From Modestobacter sp. VKM Ac-2982 (GTDB taxonomy: Bacteria; Actinomycetota; Actinomycetes; Mycobacteriales; Geodermatophilaceae), in contig NZ_JAPVBL010000005.1 of NCBI RefSeq assembly GCF_026967935.1, positions 196,994 to 260,993 on the forward strand: 64,000 nucleotides of DNA, read 5' to 3'. Below the pieces are notes generated by a model. That model ran no database searches and was not told the DNA's origin. It saw only the letters and a program-made list of their open reading frames with translations. Shown in pieces: positions 39,466 to 48,807 of this stretch (position 1 is the stretch's first letter; every line of letters begins with the position of its first letter). The position numbers were made by a program, and so were the translations under genes.

Positions 39466-40263
39466 TCACCGGACGGCGGCCGGCAGCGCGGAGGCCGGCA
39501 CGAACAGGAACCGCAGGTCGATCGCGGCGTGCAGCAGCACCGGCAGCAGGAGCGAGCCGGTGTCCAGGTAGACCCCGGCCAGCACACCCCCGAGGACGCC
39601 GGTGGTCAGCACCCCGGCCGGACCCTGGTAGGCGTGCGCCAGCCCGAACGCCAGCGCGGCGACCAGGACCAGCACCAGCGCAGGCAGTCCGGGGGCCAGC
39701 GCCGCCACCACGGCGAGGAAGAAGCCGCGGTACAGCCACTCCTCGCACACCCCCGCCGTCACCCCGACCAGGGCGAACAGCCGGCGCTCGGACCGGCTGC
39801 GCGGCAGCAGCGCGAGTGTCGAGTGGCCGGGGGGCTCGGCGTGCCGGGCCTCGCCGGGACGGGTGCGGCGCAGCGACTCCGGCGGCGGCCCGGCGACCGC
39901 ACCGCTGCGCAGCGCCCGGGTGGTCAGCAGGACCAGCGCCAGGAGGACCACGATGGCCAGCCAGGTCGCCGGCCCGGGCCAGCCGGTCGGCCAACGCAGC
40001 CCCACCTCGGCCGCGCTCACCCCGGTGGCGGCGAGCCAGACCACGACGGTGACCGCCGCCAGACCCCACTCGAGCACCAGCAGCCGGCGGTAGAAGGACC
40101 GACGCGCCGCCGGGTCGGTGCGCAGCCGCCCCTCGAATCGCCGGTGCAGCACGTACCCGACGAACGGCTCCCCCACGACCAGGTAGACGGCGATGATCAC
40201 CGCCGCCAGCTGCGCAGCGCCGAAGTCGGCGAGGGCAGCGGGGAGGTCGGGGGCTCCGGACAC
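39466..40263 (-). CDS. CPBP family intramembrane metalloprotease
   Basis: A 265-residue membrane protein with about seven hydrophobic segments and all CPBP (Abi/CaaX protease) motifs: CEEWLYRGFF (the EExxxR metal and catalytic motif), FGLAHAYQG (the FxxxH motif) and LLHAAIDLRFL (the last His/Asp). Relatives cleave prenylated or other membrane proteins or act in bacteriocin immunity; the substrate here is unknown. The GTG start is 12 bases after the rluD stop, so it is probably the last gene of lspA-rluD-CPBP. Confidence 0.85.
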   Translation of the reverse strand: MSGAPDLPAALADFGAAQLAAVIIAVYLVVGEPFVGYVLHRRFEGRLRTDPAARRSFYRRLLVLEWGLAAVTVVVWLAATGVSAAEVGLRWPTGWPGPATWLAIVVLLALVLLTTRALRSGAVAGPPPESLRRTRPGEARHAEPPGHSTLALLPRSRSERRLFALVGVTAGVCEEWLYRGFFLAVVAALAPGLPALVLVLVAALAFGLAHAYQGPAGVLTTGVLGGVLAGVYLDTGSLLLPVLLHAAIDLRFLFVPASALPAAVR

Positions 40264-40275
40264 GAGGCGAGCGCC

Positions 40276-41241
40276 TCAGTTCTCGGCGCGCAGGACAGCC
40301 AGGGCACCGGCCAGGTCGGCCGGGTGGTCGCTGGTGAACTCGACCCAGCGCCCGTCGGCGGGATGCGCGAACCCGAGCCGCACCGCGTGCAGCCACTGCC
40401 GCTCCACCCCGAGCCGGGCGGCCAGCGTCGGGTCGGCCCCGTAGGTCATGTCCCCGACGCACGGGTGGCGCAGGGCGGAGAAGTGCACCCGGATCTGGTG
40501 GGTGCGCCCGGTCTCCAGGTGGACGTCGACGAGGCTGGCCGCCGGGAAGGCCTCGACCACCTCGTAGTGGGTGACCGACGGGCGGCCGCCGGTCACCACC
40601 GCGAACCGCCAGTCGTGCTTGGGGTGCCGGTCGATCGGTGCGTCGATGGTGCCCTTGGACGGGTCGGGGTGCCCTTGGACCAGGGCCTGGTAGCCCTTGT
40701 CGACGGTGCGCTCCTTGAACGCCGCCTTGAGCAGGGTGTACGCCCGCTCGCTCTTCGCGACGACCATGAGCCCGGTGGTCGCGGCGTCCAGGCGGTGCAC
40801 GATGCCCTGCCGCTCGGCCGCGCCGCTGGTGGAGATCCGGTAGCCGGCCGCGGCCAGTCCCCCGGTGACCGTGGGCCCGGTCCAGCCGGGGCTGCCGTGC
40901 GCGGCCACCCCGACCGGCTTGTCGATGACCACGACGTCGTCGTCGTCGTGCACCACCGTCAGTCCGGAGACCGGCACCGGCGCAGCCGGCTCACCCGGCG
41001 GCGGCGGCAGTTCGACCTCCAGCCAGCTGCCGGCGGTCAGCCGGTCGCCCTTGCCCCGGGCACGGCCGTCGACGACGACGGCACCGCCGTCGGCCAGCTC
41101 GGCGGCCACGGCACGGGAGACGCCGAACAGCCGCACCAGCGCCTGGTCGACCCGCTGGCCCTCGAGCCCGTCGGGCACGGGCAGCGACCGGTGTTCACCG
41201 GGTCGCCCGCCGGAGGACGCCGGGCCGGGACTGCTGATCAC
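40276..41241 (-). CDS. RluA/RluD family 23S rRNA pseudouridine synthase
   Basis: A 321-residue enzyme that converts uridines in 23S rRNA to pseudouridine. An N-terminal S4 RNA-binding domain ([20 protein letters not shown]) is followed by the catalytic domain with the active Asp in [27 protein letters not shown] and [16 protein letters not shown] are family signatures. It matches RluD most in length and position after lspA, the usual order. GTG start; CACAAT six bases before it is a possible weak -10. Confidence 0.9.
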   Translation of the reverse strand: MISSPGPASSGGRPGEHRSLPVPDGLEGQRVDQALVRLFGVSRAVAAELADGGAVVVDGRARGKGDRLTAGSWLEVELPPPPGEPAAPVPVSGLTVVHDDDDVVVIDKPVGVAAHGSPGWTGPTVTGGLAAAGYRISTSGAAERQGIVHRLDAATTGLMVVAKSERAYTLLKAAFKERTVDKGYQALVQGHPDPSKGTIDAPIDRHPKHDWRFAVVTGGRPSVTHYEVVEAFPAASLVDVHLETGRTHQIRVHFSALRHPCVGDMTYGADPTLAARLGVERQWLHAVRLGFAHPADGRWVEFTSDHPADLAGALAVLRAEN

Positions 41242-41297
41242 CGCACCATTGTGACGGGTGGGGCTCCGCGCCCGGCCGTCGCCGGGCCGTCCCGCGG

Positions 41298-41876
41298 TCA
41301 GTCGGTGGCGGCGTCCGGCCGGTCACTGCTGCGGCTGCCGTCGAACTCGATGCCGCGGAAGGCCAGGATCGCGCCGAGCACGCCGCCGCAGACGATCGCC
41401 GAGTCGGCGACGTTGAAGATCGGGAACACCCGGCCGTAGGGGTCGAACACCGAGATGAAGTCGACGACGCCGCCCTCCAGGAACCCCGGGGCGCGGAACA
41501 CCCGGTCGATCAGGTTGCCCAGGGCGCCACCGAGGACGAGGCCGAGCGTCACCGCCCACCCGGTCGAGTACATCCGCCGCGCGCTGCGGATGATCACCAC
41601 GACCACGGCCAGCGCGATCAGGCTGAACACCACCGTGGCGCCCTCGGCGAAGGAGAAGGCCGCACCGGTGTTGCGGGCCTCGGTGAGGTACAGCGCCCCG
41701 CCGAGCAGTCGCAGCGGTTCCCGGTCGGACAGCGTGGCGACGACGACCAGCTTCGTGGCCAGGTCCAGGGCCAGGACGGCGGCGGCCAGGCCCAGCAGCA
41801 GCCGGGCCCGGGAACGGCCGCGCGGACCGGCCGCAGCGGCCGAGGAACCGGTCGAGGGATCGGGCTGCTCGGACAT
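41298..41876 (-). CDS. lspA: Lipoprotein signal peptidase
   Basis: Aspartic membrane protease that removes the signal peptide of diacylated prolipoproteins made by Lgt. The 192 residues have four helices. Catalytic Asp residues are in [13 protein letters not shown] and [23 protein letters not shown] is a family motif. A polar N-terminus of about 25 residues precedes helix 1. I start at ATG 41876, which has a clean GGGGAGGA ribosome binding site; the longer frame upstream is not supported. Confidence 0.94.
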   Translation of the reverse strand: MSEQPDPSTGSSAAAAGPRGRSRARLLLGLAAAVLALDLATKLVVVATLSDREPLRLLGGALYLTEARNTGAAFSFAEGATVVFSLIALAVVVVIIRSARRMYSTGWAVTLGLVLGGALGNLIDRVFRAPGFLEGGVVDFISVFDPYGRVFPIFNVADSAIVCGGVLGAILAFRGIEFDGSRSSDRPDAATD

Positions 41877-41920
41877 CGCCGTCCTCCCCGTTGGCGGCCC
41901 CGGTGACCACGTCGGCCACG

Positions 41921-41926
41921 ACGATA
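41921..41926 (-). promoter_or_regulatory. Candidate -10 element for lspA
   Basis: TATCGT on the - strand, about 45 bases upstream of the lspA ATG. The leader would include the ribosome binding site. No clear -35 box. Confidence 0.4.
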
Positions 41927-42080
41927 GCGGCCGGCTGCCGCTCGTTCGGCAGACTCCCGGAGCCCCCGTCCCGGGGCGGGCGGGCCCCGGTGCACGATCA
42001 GGGACCGTCAGCTGCGGAGGCGGCCGGACCCGTCGTCCGCCACCCGCGCTGCGGGCGGAGATGACGCGGAGGACCCTCGC

Positions 42081-42195
42081 AGGAGGCGACCTTGTGATGC
42101 ATCTCTCCCCCTCAGATCGGGGGGACTCCCGGGTTCGGGACGTGTCGTCCGCCGACGCGGACGACGATGGGCCGGTACGCACTCAGTCACGGAGG
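42081..42195 (+). promoter_or_regulatory. Structured leader of mqo with two ribosome binding sites
   Basis: AGGAGG at 42081-42086 precedes an in-frame GTG (42094) and ATG (42097). A hairpin with arms CCCCC and GGGGG lies near 42107-42124. A second, perfect 9-bp hairpin (GTCGTCCGC, loop CGAC) lies at 42144-42165. GGAGG at 42191-42195 precedes the TTG at 42202. The segment between uses codons rare in this genome (CAT, TCA, GAT, GTA, ACT, AGG), so I read it as leader rather than protein. Confidence 0.45.
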
Positions 42196-42201
42196 CAGAT
42201 C

Positions 42202-43686
42202 TTGACCACGGATGGTTCCTCGAACCCCGACGTAGTCCTCGTCGGCGGCGGCATCATGAGCGCGACGCTCTCCGCGCTGCTGGGCGTCGTGGCGCCGGAC
42301 TGGACCGTCGCGGTCTTCGAGTCCGCCGACCAGGTCGCCGGCGAGAGCTCCGACGCGTGGAACAACGCGGGCACCGGCCACTCGGCCCTGTGCGAGCTGA
42401 ACTACACCCCCGCGGCACCCGACGGTCACGTCGACACCACCAAGGCCGTCGGCATCAACGAGCAGTTCCAGGTGTCCCGGCAGTTCTGGTCGCACCTGGT
42501 GCGGTCCGGGCTGACCGACTCCCCCAAGCAGTTCATCACCTCCGTGCCGCACGTGAGCTTCGTGACCGGCGAGGCCGGGCGTCGGTACATGCGCACCCGG
42601 TTCGAAGCCCTGGTCGCCGAGCCGCTGTTCGCGGAGATGGAGTACGCCGAGGACCGGGACGTGCTCACCTCGTGGGTGCCGCTGATGATGGCCGGCCGCC
42701 CCGCCGGGGAGGTCGCCGCCGCGACCCGGTCGCTGGCCGGCACCGACGTCAACTTCGGGGCGCTGACCCGGCTGCTGCTGGACGCCGCGGTCAGCCGCGG
42801 CGTCGAGCTCCACACCTCCACCCGGGTCCGCAAGGTGCGACAGGAGTCCGACGGGCGCTGGGCGGTCACCGTCCGCTCCGGTTCTGGCCGCAGCCGCACC
42901 GTGCGCACCCGCTTCCTCTTCGTCGGGGCCGGTGGCGGCGCGCTCCCGCTGCTGCAGAGCTCCGACATCCCGGAGATCCGCGGCTTCGGCGGGTTCCCGG
43001 TCAGCGGCCAGTTCCTGCGCACCCGCTCCCCGGAGCTGGTCGGCCGGCACCAGGCCAAGGTCTACGGCCAGGCGAAGGTCGGCGCGCCGCCGATGTCCGT
43101 GCCGCACCTGGACCTGCGGCTGATCGACGGCGAGCAGGCCCTGCTGTTCGGGCCCTACGCCGGCTTCTCCCCGAAGTTCCTCAAGGCCGGGTCGATGTGG
43201 GACCTGCCGAAGTCGGTGCGCAGCGGCAACCTGGGCTCCATGCTCGGCGCCGGAATCGCCAACATCCCGCTGACGAAGTACCTGATCGGCCAGGTCCTGC
43301 AGTCGACCAGCGCCCGGTTCCGCGCGCTCGAGGAGTTCGTGCCGAGCGCCGAGCAGGACGACTGGGAGCTGATCACCGCCGGCCAGCGCGTCCAGGTCAT
43401 CAAGCAGGACCCGACGACCGGCCGCGGGGTGCTGCAGTTCGGCACCGAGCTGATCGTGGGGGCCGAGGGCTCGATCGCCGGCCTGCTGGGCGCCTCCCCC
43501 GGGGCCTCCACGGCCACCTCGGCGATGCTGACGCTGCTGGAGCGCTGCTTCCCGGAGCGGATGGACACCTGGCGCCCGCTGCTGCAGGAGGCCATCCCCT
43601 CCTACGGCCACAAGCTGTCCCAGGAGCCGGCCCTGATGGCCCAGGTCCGCGCCGACACCACCAAGACCCTCGAACTCCAGGGCTGA
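42202..43686 (+). CDS. mqo: Malate:quinone oxidoreductase
   Basis: Membrane-associated FAD enzyme that oxidises malate to oxaloacetate and reduces quinone, a TCA-cycle step alternative to malate dehydrogenase. The 494 residues are family length. FAD motif VVLVGGGIMSATLSALL is at the N-terminus, then the Mqo signature NAGTGHSALCELNYTP, FVGAGGGALPLLQ, and QRVQVIKQD near the C-terminus. I start at TTG 42202 because GGAGG lies six bases upstream and the FAD motif begins about ten residues in, as usual. An in-frame start at 42094 would add 36 unusual residues. Confidence 0.92.
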   Translation: MTTDGSSNPDVVLVGGGIMSATLSALLGVVAPDWTVAVFESADQVAGESSDAWNNAGTGHSALCELNYTPAAPDGHVDTTKAVGINEQFQVSRQFWSHLVRSGLTDSPKQFITSVPHVSFVTGEAGRRYMRTRFEALVAEPLFAEMEYAEDRDVLTSWVPLMMAGRPAGEVAAATRSLAGTDVNFGALTRLLLDAAVSRGVELHTSTRVRKVRQESDGRWAVTVRSGSGRSRTVRTRFLFVGAGGGALPLLQSSDIPEIRGFGGFPVSGQFLRTRSPELVGRHQAKVYGQAKVGAPPMSVPHLDLRLIDGEQALLFGPYAGFSPKFLKAGSMWDLPKSVRSGNLGSMLGAGIANIPLTKYLIGQVLQSTSARFRALEEFVPSAEQDDWELITAGQRVQVIKQDPTTGRGVLQFGTELIVGAEGSIAGLLGASPGASTATSAMLTLLERCFPERMDTWRPLLQEAIPSYGHKLSQEPALMAQVRADTTKTLELQG

Positions 43687-43728
43687 GCGCCCCGGTCGCG
43701 GAGCCCGGAGGGCTCCCGACCGGGGCGC
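43687..43728 (+). terminator. Strong hairpin downstream of mqo
   Basis: Outer 12-bp arms GCGCCCCGGTCG and CGACCGGGGCGC enclose an inner stem GGAGCCC/GGGCTCC with loop GGA; one base is bulged. It starts directly after the mqo stop codon and has no T-tract. Confidence 0.8.
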
Positions 43729-43754
43729 TCGACCGCAAGCCGAAGCGGGTCCGT

Positions 43755-43877
43755 GCGGCCCGGAGGGCCGCTGAGGCCTGACGTCGCGGGGGCCGGAGGC
43801 TCCCCGACGCCAGGGCTCCCAGCGGCTCACCGTGACCGGGGTACGGCTCCTGGCCGCGGTGCGGCCCGGAGGGTCGC
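43755..43877. repeat. Further GGA-loop hairpins between mqo and the antiporter gene
   Basis: GCGGCCC-GGA-GGGCCGC (43755-43771), a longer stem with GCC-GGA-GGC centre (43783-43808) and GCGGCCC-GGA-GGGTCGC (43861-43877) follow the mqo terminator, all with the same GGA loop. The last one lies just past the antiporter stop codon. Confidence 0.55.
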
Positions 43878-43880
43878 CGT

Positions 43881-45392
43881 CTAATCGGTCTCGCTGGGCT
43901 GGCCGCTCTCGCCGCGCCAGGTGGCGAGCCGGCCGGCCCGGCTGACCGCGCGCAGCCGCCGCTCGGCCTCCTGGCGGGAGCCGCGCGCCGACACCAGCAG
44001 CGCCTGGTCGCCGTGCATCAGCCGGGTCGACCGGTCGGGGACGAACGGCTTGCCGTCCCGGACGACGAGGACCACCGCGGCGTCCTCGGGCAGCCGGAGC
44101 TCGGGCAGGTAGACGCCGTGCAGCCGCGACGTCTCCGGCACACGAAGCTGCATCAGCTCCGCGCCGAGCTCGTCCAGCGGGGCGGACTCGACGTCGATGT
44201 CCTGCGGGGTGACGGGGGTGGCCAGCCGCAGCAGCCGGGCGACGGCCGGCAGCGACCAACCCTGCACCACGGTGAAGACGACGACGAGCACGAACACCGT
44301 GTCGAACACCCGGGTCGCACCGGGGACCTGGGCGGCGATCGGGAACGTCGCGAGCACGATGGGCACGGCGCCGCGCAGCCCGGCCCAGGAGATGAACAGC
44401 TGCTGGGCGATCGGGATCCGGAACCAGACGACGCTCAGCAGCACCGACAACGGGCGGGCGACCAGCAGCAGCGCACCGCCCACGAGCAGCGCCGGCAGCA
44501 GGGCGTCGGGCAGCCGGGACGGGGAGACCAGCAGCCCGAGCAGCACGAACAGGCCGATCTGGGCGAGGCTGGCCAGCCCCTCCGCGAAGCCGATGGTGCC
44601 GGCCCGGTGCGGGAGCGCGGCGTTGCCGAGCACCAGGCCGCACAGGTAGACGGCGACGAAGCCGGAGGTGTGCACCAGGTCGGCGGAGGCGAAGGCGAGC
44701 ACGCACAGGGCCACGGTGGCCAGCGGGTAGAAGCCGACCAGCGGCAGCGCGGCGCGCCGGAGCAGCCAGGCGCCGCCGAAGCCGATGCCGACGCCGATCG
44801 CCGTCCCGCCGGCCAGCTCACCGAGCACCTCGGCCAGGACCAGGTACCAGACCGAGGCGGCCCCGCCGGTGAGCTGCTCGCTGAGCACCAGGACGAGCAG
44901 GATGACCGGGGCGTCGTTCAGCCCGGACTCCAGCTCCAGCGCGGCGACCATCCGCCGGGGCAGCGGGATCCGGCGCAGGGTGGAGAAGACGGCGGCCGCA
45001 TCGGTCGAGGTGACCACCGCGCCCAGCAGCAGCGCGAACAGCCAGTCGAAGTCGAGCAGCCAGACGGCGATCGAGGAGACGACGGCGATGCTCACCACCA
45101 CGCCGACCGTGGCCAGCGCGATGCCCGGGCCCACCGCCCGGCGGACGTCGGACCAGCGGGTGGTCAGGCCACCCTCGGCCAGGATCACCACGAGCGCGGC
45201 GACGCCGAGGGTCTGGGTGAGGCCGACGTCGGAGAACTCGATGCCGAGGCCGCTCTCCCCCAGTGCCACCCCGAACGCCAGGTAGAGCAGCAGGGACGGG
45301 AGCCCGATCCGGTCGGCCAGCCGCAGCGCGACCGCGGCGAGCAGGACGACGAGGGCGCCGACGGCCAGCGCGATGGTGACCGTCGTGTTCAT
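43881..45392 (-). CDS. Potassium/proton antiporter, NhaP2-like (CPA1) with TrkA-C domain
   Basis: A 503-residue cation/proton exchanger. Residues 1-390 hold about 12 membrane helices with the CPA features TSTDAAAVFSTLR (the conserved Asp pair region) and LELESGLNDAPVI (the ND motif). FISWAGLRGAVPIVLA is the typical late-helix motif. The remaining 110 residues are an RCK-C (TrkA-C) domain with LRLPEDAAVVLVVRDGK, which binds regulatory ligands. Whether it carries K+ or Na+ is not certain. I start at ATG 45392; it is divergent from ileS. Confidence 0.88.
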   Translation of the reverse strand: MNTTVTIALAVGALVVLLAAVALRLADRIGLPSLLLYLAFGVALGESGLGIEFSDVGLTQTLGVAALVVILAEGGLTTRWSDVRRAVGPGIALATVGVVVSIAVVSSIAVWLLDFDWLFALLLGAVVTSTDAAAVFSTLRRIPLPRRMVAALELESGLNDAPVILLVLVLSEQLTGGAASVWYLVLAEVLGELAGGTAIGVGIGFGGAWLLRRAALPLVGFYPLATVALCVLAFASADLVHTSGFVAVYLCGLVLGNAALPHRAGTIGFAEGLASLAQIGLFVLLGLLVSPSRLPDALLPALLVGGALLLVARPLSVLLSVVWFRIPIAQQLFISWAGLRGAVPIVLATFPIAAQVPGATRVFDTVFVLVVVFTVVQGWSLPAVARLLRLATPVTPQDIDVESAPLDELGAELMQLRVPETSRLHGVYLPELRLPEDAAVVLVVRDGKPFVPDRSTRLMHGDQALLVSARGSRQEAERRLRAVSRAGRLATWRGESGQPSETD

Positions 45393-45500
45393 CGGCGAGC
45401 CCCCATGGGGGCAGTCTCCCGTACCGGTGTCCCCGGCCGATGGAGGCAGTGGACCGGCGGCTGCGCGGAGGTGCTGGCGGGGTCGGGGATGATGGGCTGC

Positions 45501-48500
45501 GTGAGTGCTCCCTCCGGGCCGTTCCAGGCCCTTCCCCCGCAGGTCGACCTGCCGGCCCTCGAACACGAGGTCCTTGAGCAGTGGGAGGCCGACAAGGTCT
45601 TCGCCCGATCGCTGGAAGGCTCTGCCGACCGGCCGCAGTGGGTCTTCTACGAGGGCCCGCCGACGGCCAACGGCCGCCCCGGCACCCACCACATCGAGGC
45701 GCGGGCGTTCAAGGACGTCTTCCCCCGGTTCAAGACGATGCAGGGCTACCACGTCCCCCGTCGCGCCGGCTGGGACTGCCACGGGCTGCCGGTGGAGATC
45801 GCCGTGGAGCAGGAGCTCGGCTTCGCCGGCAAGCCCGACATCGAGCGGTACGGGATCGCCGAGTTCAACGCCCGCTGCCGGGAGTCGGTGGAGCGGCACG
45901 TCGGCGCGTTCGCCGAGCTGACCAGCCGGATGGGCTACTGGGTCGACATGTCGACGGCCTACCGGACCATGGACGCCAGCTACATCGAGAGCGTCTGGTG
46001 GTCGCTGCAGCAGGTGTTCGACAAGGGCCTGCTCGTGGAGGACCACCGAGTCGCCCCGTACTGCCCCCGCTGCGGGACCGGCCTGAGCGACCACGAGGTC
46101 GCCCAGGGCTACGAGACGCTCACCGACCCCTCGGTCTACGTCCGGCTGCCGGTGACCAGCGGCGACTGGGCCGGCGAGGCGGACCTGCTGATCTGGACGA
46201 CGACGCCGTGGACGCTGCCGTCGAACACCGCGGTCGCCGTGCACCCCGACGTCACCTACGTGGTGGCCCGCACCGACGACGGGACGTTCGTCGTCGCCGA
46301 GCCGCTGCTGACCGCCGTGCTCGGCGAGAACGCGAAGGTGCTGGCCCGCACCACCGGCCGGGACTGGGAGCGGGTGCACTACCAGCGGCCGTTCGAGCTG
46401 GTCGACTTCCCCGACGGTGACGCGCACTTCGTCGTCCTGGCCGAGTACGTCACCACCGAGGACGGCACCGGACTGGTGCACCAGTCCCCCGCCTTCGGCG
46501 CCGACGACTTCACCGTCTGCCGGTCCTACGGCCTGCCGGTGGTCAACCCGATCGACTCGACCGGCCACTTCCTCGCCGACGTGCCGCTGGTCGGCGGGCA
46601 CTTCTTCAAGGCCGCCGACCCGGCCCTGGTGCAGGACCTGCAGGACCGGGGCGTGCTGTACCGCGAGCTGCGGTACGAGCACAGCTACCCGCACTGCTGG
46701 CGCTGCCACACGCCGCTGATGTACTACGCGCAGCCCTCCTGGTACATCCGCACCAGCCAGGTCAAGGACCAGCTGCTGGCGCAGAACGAGCGGACGAACT
46801 GGCACCCGGAGAACATCCAGTGGGGCCGCTACGGCGACTGGCTGAACAACAACGTCGACTGGGCGCTGTCCCGCGACCGGTACTGGGGCACGCCGCTGCC
46901 GATCTGGCGCAACGACGCCGACCCGAGCCGGATGGTGGTCATCGGCTCGCTCGCCGAGCTGTCCGAGCGCACCGGCCGTGACCTGTCCGACCTGGACCCG
47001 CACCGGCCGTTCATCGACGAGGTGACCTTCACCGTGCCGGGTGAGGAGGGCACCTACCGCCGGGTCCGGCAGGTCATCGACGCCTGGTACGACTCCGGGT
47101 CGATGCCGTTCGCCCAGTGGGGTGCGCCGCACCGCAACAAGGCGGAGTTCGAGGCTGCCTACCCGGCACAGTTCATCGCCGAGGCGATCGACCAGACGCG
47201 CGGGTGGTTCTACACGCTCATGGCGGTCGGCACGCTGGTGTTCGAGCAGAGCTCCTACGAGAACGTGCTCTGCCTGGGGCACATCCTGGCCGAGGACGGC
47301 CGGAAGATGAGCAAGCACCTGGGCAACATCCTCGAGCCGATGCCGCTGATGGACCGGCACGGCGCCGACGCCGTCCGCTGGTTCATGCTGGCCGGCGGAT
47401 CGCCCTGGTCGGCCCGCCGGGTCGGCCACGAGACGCTGTCCGAGGTGGTCCGCAAGGTCCTGCTGACCTACTGGAACACCGCCAGCTTCTTCACCCTCTA
47501 CGCCGAGACCAACGGCTGGGACCCGGCCGTCACCCCGGCTCCCCCGCGCGTCGAGCGGCCGCTGCTGGACCGCTGGGCGCTCGCGGAGCTGGCGTCGGTG
47601 ACCGCCGGCGTCACCGACGCGCTGGAGGAGTTCGACACCCAGACCGCCGGGCGGCTGATCGCCGAGTTCGTCGACGACCTGTCCAACTGGTACGTGCGGC
47701 GCAGCCGGCGGCGCTTCTGGGACGGCGACCCGGCGGCGCTGGGCACCCTGCACGAGGTGCTCGACACGCTGACCCGCCTGATGGCGCCGTTCACCCCGTT
47801 CGTGACCGAGCGGGTGTGGCGCGGTGTCGTCGTGCCCGGGCAGGTGGAGGCGGTCGACTCGGTGCACCTGGCCACCTGGCCGGCCGTCGACACCGACGCC
47901 CGGGACGACGCGCTGGTCGACCAGGTCGCCCTGGTCCGGCGCCTGGTCGAGCTCGGCCGGTCCGCCCGCACCGCGGGCAAGGCCCGCACCCGCCAGCCAC
48001 TGGCCCGGGCGCTCGTGGCCGCGCCGGGGTGGGCGCAGCTGCCGCGGGAGCTGGTCGCCGAGGTGGCCGAGGAGCTGAACGTCGCGGAGCTGACCGAGCT
48101 CGCCGCGGTCGACGGCTCGCTGGTCGACGTCTCGGTGAAGGTGGACTTCCGTGCGGTGGGGCGCCGGATGGGCAAGCAGGTGCAGGCGGTCGCCGCCGCG
48201 GTCGCCGCCGCCGACGCGGTCGAGCTCGTCGCCGCCTACCGGGCCGGGACGGCGACCGTGCCGGTCGACGGTGCGCCGGTGCCGCTGGTCGAGGGCGACC
48301 TGGTGATCACCGAGACGCCGCGCGAGGGCTGGACGGTCGCCTCGGCCGGTGGGCTCACCGTCGCGCTCGACCTGACCCTCACCCCGGAGCTGGAGCGGGC
48401 CGGGCTGGTGCGCGAGGTCGTGCGGCTGGTGCAGGACGCCCGCAAGTCCAGCGGGCTGGCGGTCAGCGACCGGATCGAGGTCTGGTGGACCGGCGAGGGG

Positions 48501-48644
48501 GCCGTGGCCCAGGCGCTCACCGAGCACGCCGCCCCGCTGGCCGCGGAGGTGCTGGCCACCGCCGTGCACGCCCAGGAGGCCGGCTCCGGCGACGGGCTCG
48601 AGGGCCCCGCAGGCGCCCGGGTCTGGATCACCCCGGCGCGCTGA
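45501..48644 (+). CDS. ileS: Isoleucyl-tRNA synthetase
   Basis: Charges tRNA-Ile. At 1047 residues this is the long, eukaryote-like form common in actinobacteria. The first ATP motif is NGRPGTHHIEARAFKD and the second is EDGRKMSKHLGN. The editing domain has LLIWTTTPWTLPSNTA and DGTGLVHQSPAFGADD; a Cys pair sits in YCPRCGTGL. The anticodon-binding domain follows FVDDLSNWYVRRSRRRFW. I start at GTG 45501; ATG 45489 in the same frame is a real alternative. No T-box leader is visible in the 108-base upstream gap. Confidence 0.95.
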   Translation: MSAPSGPFQALPPQVDLPALEHEVLEQWEADKVFARSLEGSADRPQWVFYEGPPTANGRPGTHHIEARAFKDVFPRFKTMQGYHVPRRAGWDCHGLPVEIAVEQELGFAGKPDIERYGIAEFNARCRESVERHVGAFAELTSRMGYWVDMSTAYRTMDASYIESVWWSLQQVFDKGLLVEDHRVAPYCPRCGTGLSDHEVAQGYETLTDPSVYVRLPVTSGDWAGEADLLIWTTTPWTLPSNTAVAVHPDVTYVVARTDDGTFVVAEPLLTAVLGENAKVLARTTGRDWERVHYQRPFELVDFPDGDAHFVVLAEYVTTEDGTGLVHQSPAFGADDFTVCRSYGLPVVNPIDSTGHFLADVPLVGGHFFKAADPALVQDLQDRGVLYRELRYEHSYPHCWRCHTPLMYYAQPSWYIRTSQVKDQLLAQNERTNWHPENIQWGRYGDWLNNNVDWALSRDRYWGTPLPIWRNDADPSRMVVIGSLAELSERTGRDLSDLDPHRPFIDEVTFTVPGEEGTYRRVRQVIDAWYDSGSMPFAQWGAPHRNKAEFEAAYPAQFIAEAIDQTRGWFYTLMAVGTLVFEQSSYENVLCLGHILAEDGRKMSKHLGNILEPMPLMDRHGADAVRWFMLAGGSPWSARRVGHETLSEVVRKVLLTYWNTASFFTLYAETNGWDPAVTPAPPRVERPLLDRWALAELASVTAGVTDALEEFDTQTAGRLIAEFVDDLSNWYVRRSRRRFWDGDPAALGTLHEVLDTLTRLMAPFTPFVTERVWRGVVVPGQVEAVDSVHLATWPAVDTDARDDALVDQVALVRRLVELGRSARTAGKARTRQPLARALVAAPGWAQLPRELVAEVAEELNVAELTELAAVDGSLVDVSVKVDFRAVGRRMGKQVQAVAAAVAAADAVELVAAYRAGTATVPVDGAPVPLVEGDLVITETPREGWTVASAGGLTVALDLTLTPELERAGLVREVVRLVQDARKSSGLAVSDRIEVWWTGEGAVAQALTEHAAPLAAEVLATAVHAQEAGSGDGLEGPAGARVWITPAR

Positions 48645-48648
48645 CGTC

Positions 48649-48688
48649 GGACGGGCCCCCGGTGAGCACCGGGGGCCCGGGCCCGTCC
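48649..48688 (+). terminator. Hairpin after ileS
   Basis: Arms GGACGGGC and GCCCGTCC enclose an inner stem CCCCCGGT/ACCGGGGG with loop GAGC, starting five bases after the ileS stop. No T-tract. Confidence 0.7.
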
Positions 48689-48747
48689 GGCCGGGTCAGC
48701 CCCGAGGGCTCAGCAGCCGGCCCAGACCCCCAACAGCACAGACCCCA

Positions 48748-48794
48748 GCAGCACAGAGCCCCGCCGGACCTGGTCCGGCGGGGCTCTGTGCTGC
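48748..48794. terminator. Perfect 22-bp hairpin between ileS and wag31
   Basis: Twenty-two consecutive base pairs with a 3-base loop (CTG), lying 14 bases from the wag31 stop. It likely terminates wag31 transcription and blocks read-through from ileS. The motif CAGCACAGA in the left arm is partly duplicated just upstream (48733-48742). Confidence 0.85.
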
Positions 48795-48807
48795 GGTGCG
48801 TGCTGTG

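Larger units (their letters stand above)
41877..42201. other. Divergent region between lspA and mqo
   Basis: On the lspA side it holds the ribosome binding site and a -10 box at 41921-41926. On the mqo side it holds a second strong ribosome binding site (AGGAGG, 42081-42086), two hairpins and the GGAGG that serves the TTG start. No separate gene is visible. Confidence 0.5.

Noticed and set aside
45393..45500. A T-box leader for ileS
   Set aside because: Actinobacterial ileS genes can have one, but the gap is only 108 bases and contains neither the conserved T-box bulge sequence nor the usual stem I features.
43881..48569. A 1562-residue - strand frame covering ileS
   Set aside because: Only the last 503 residues are a protein family (the antiporter); the rest is antisense to ileS.
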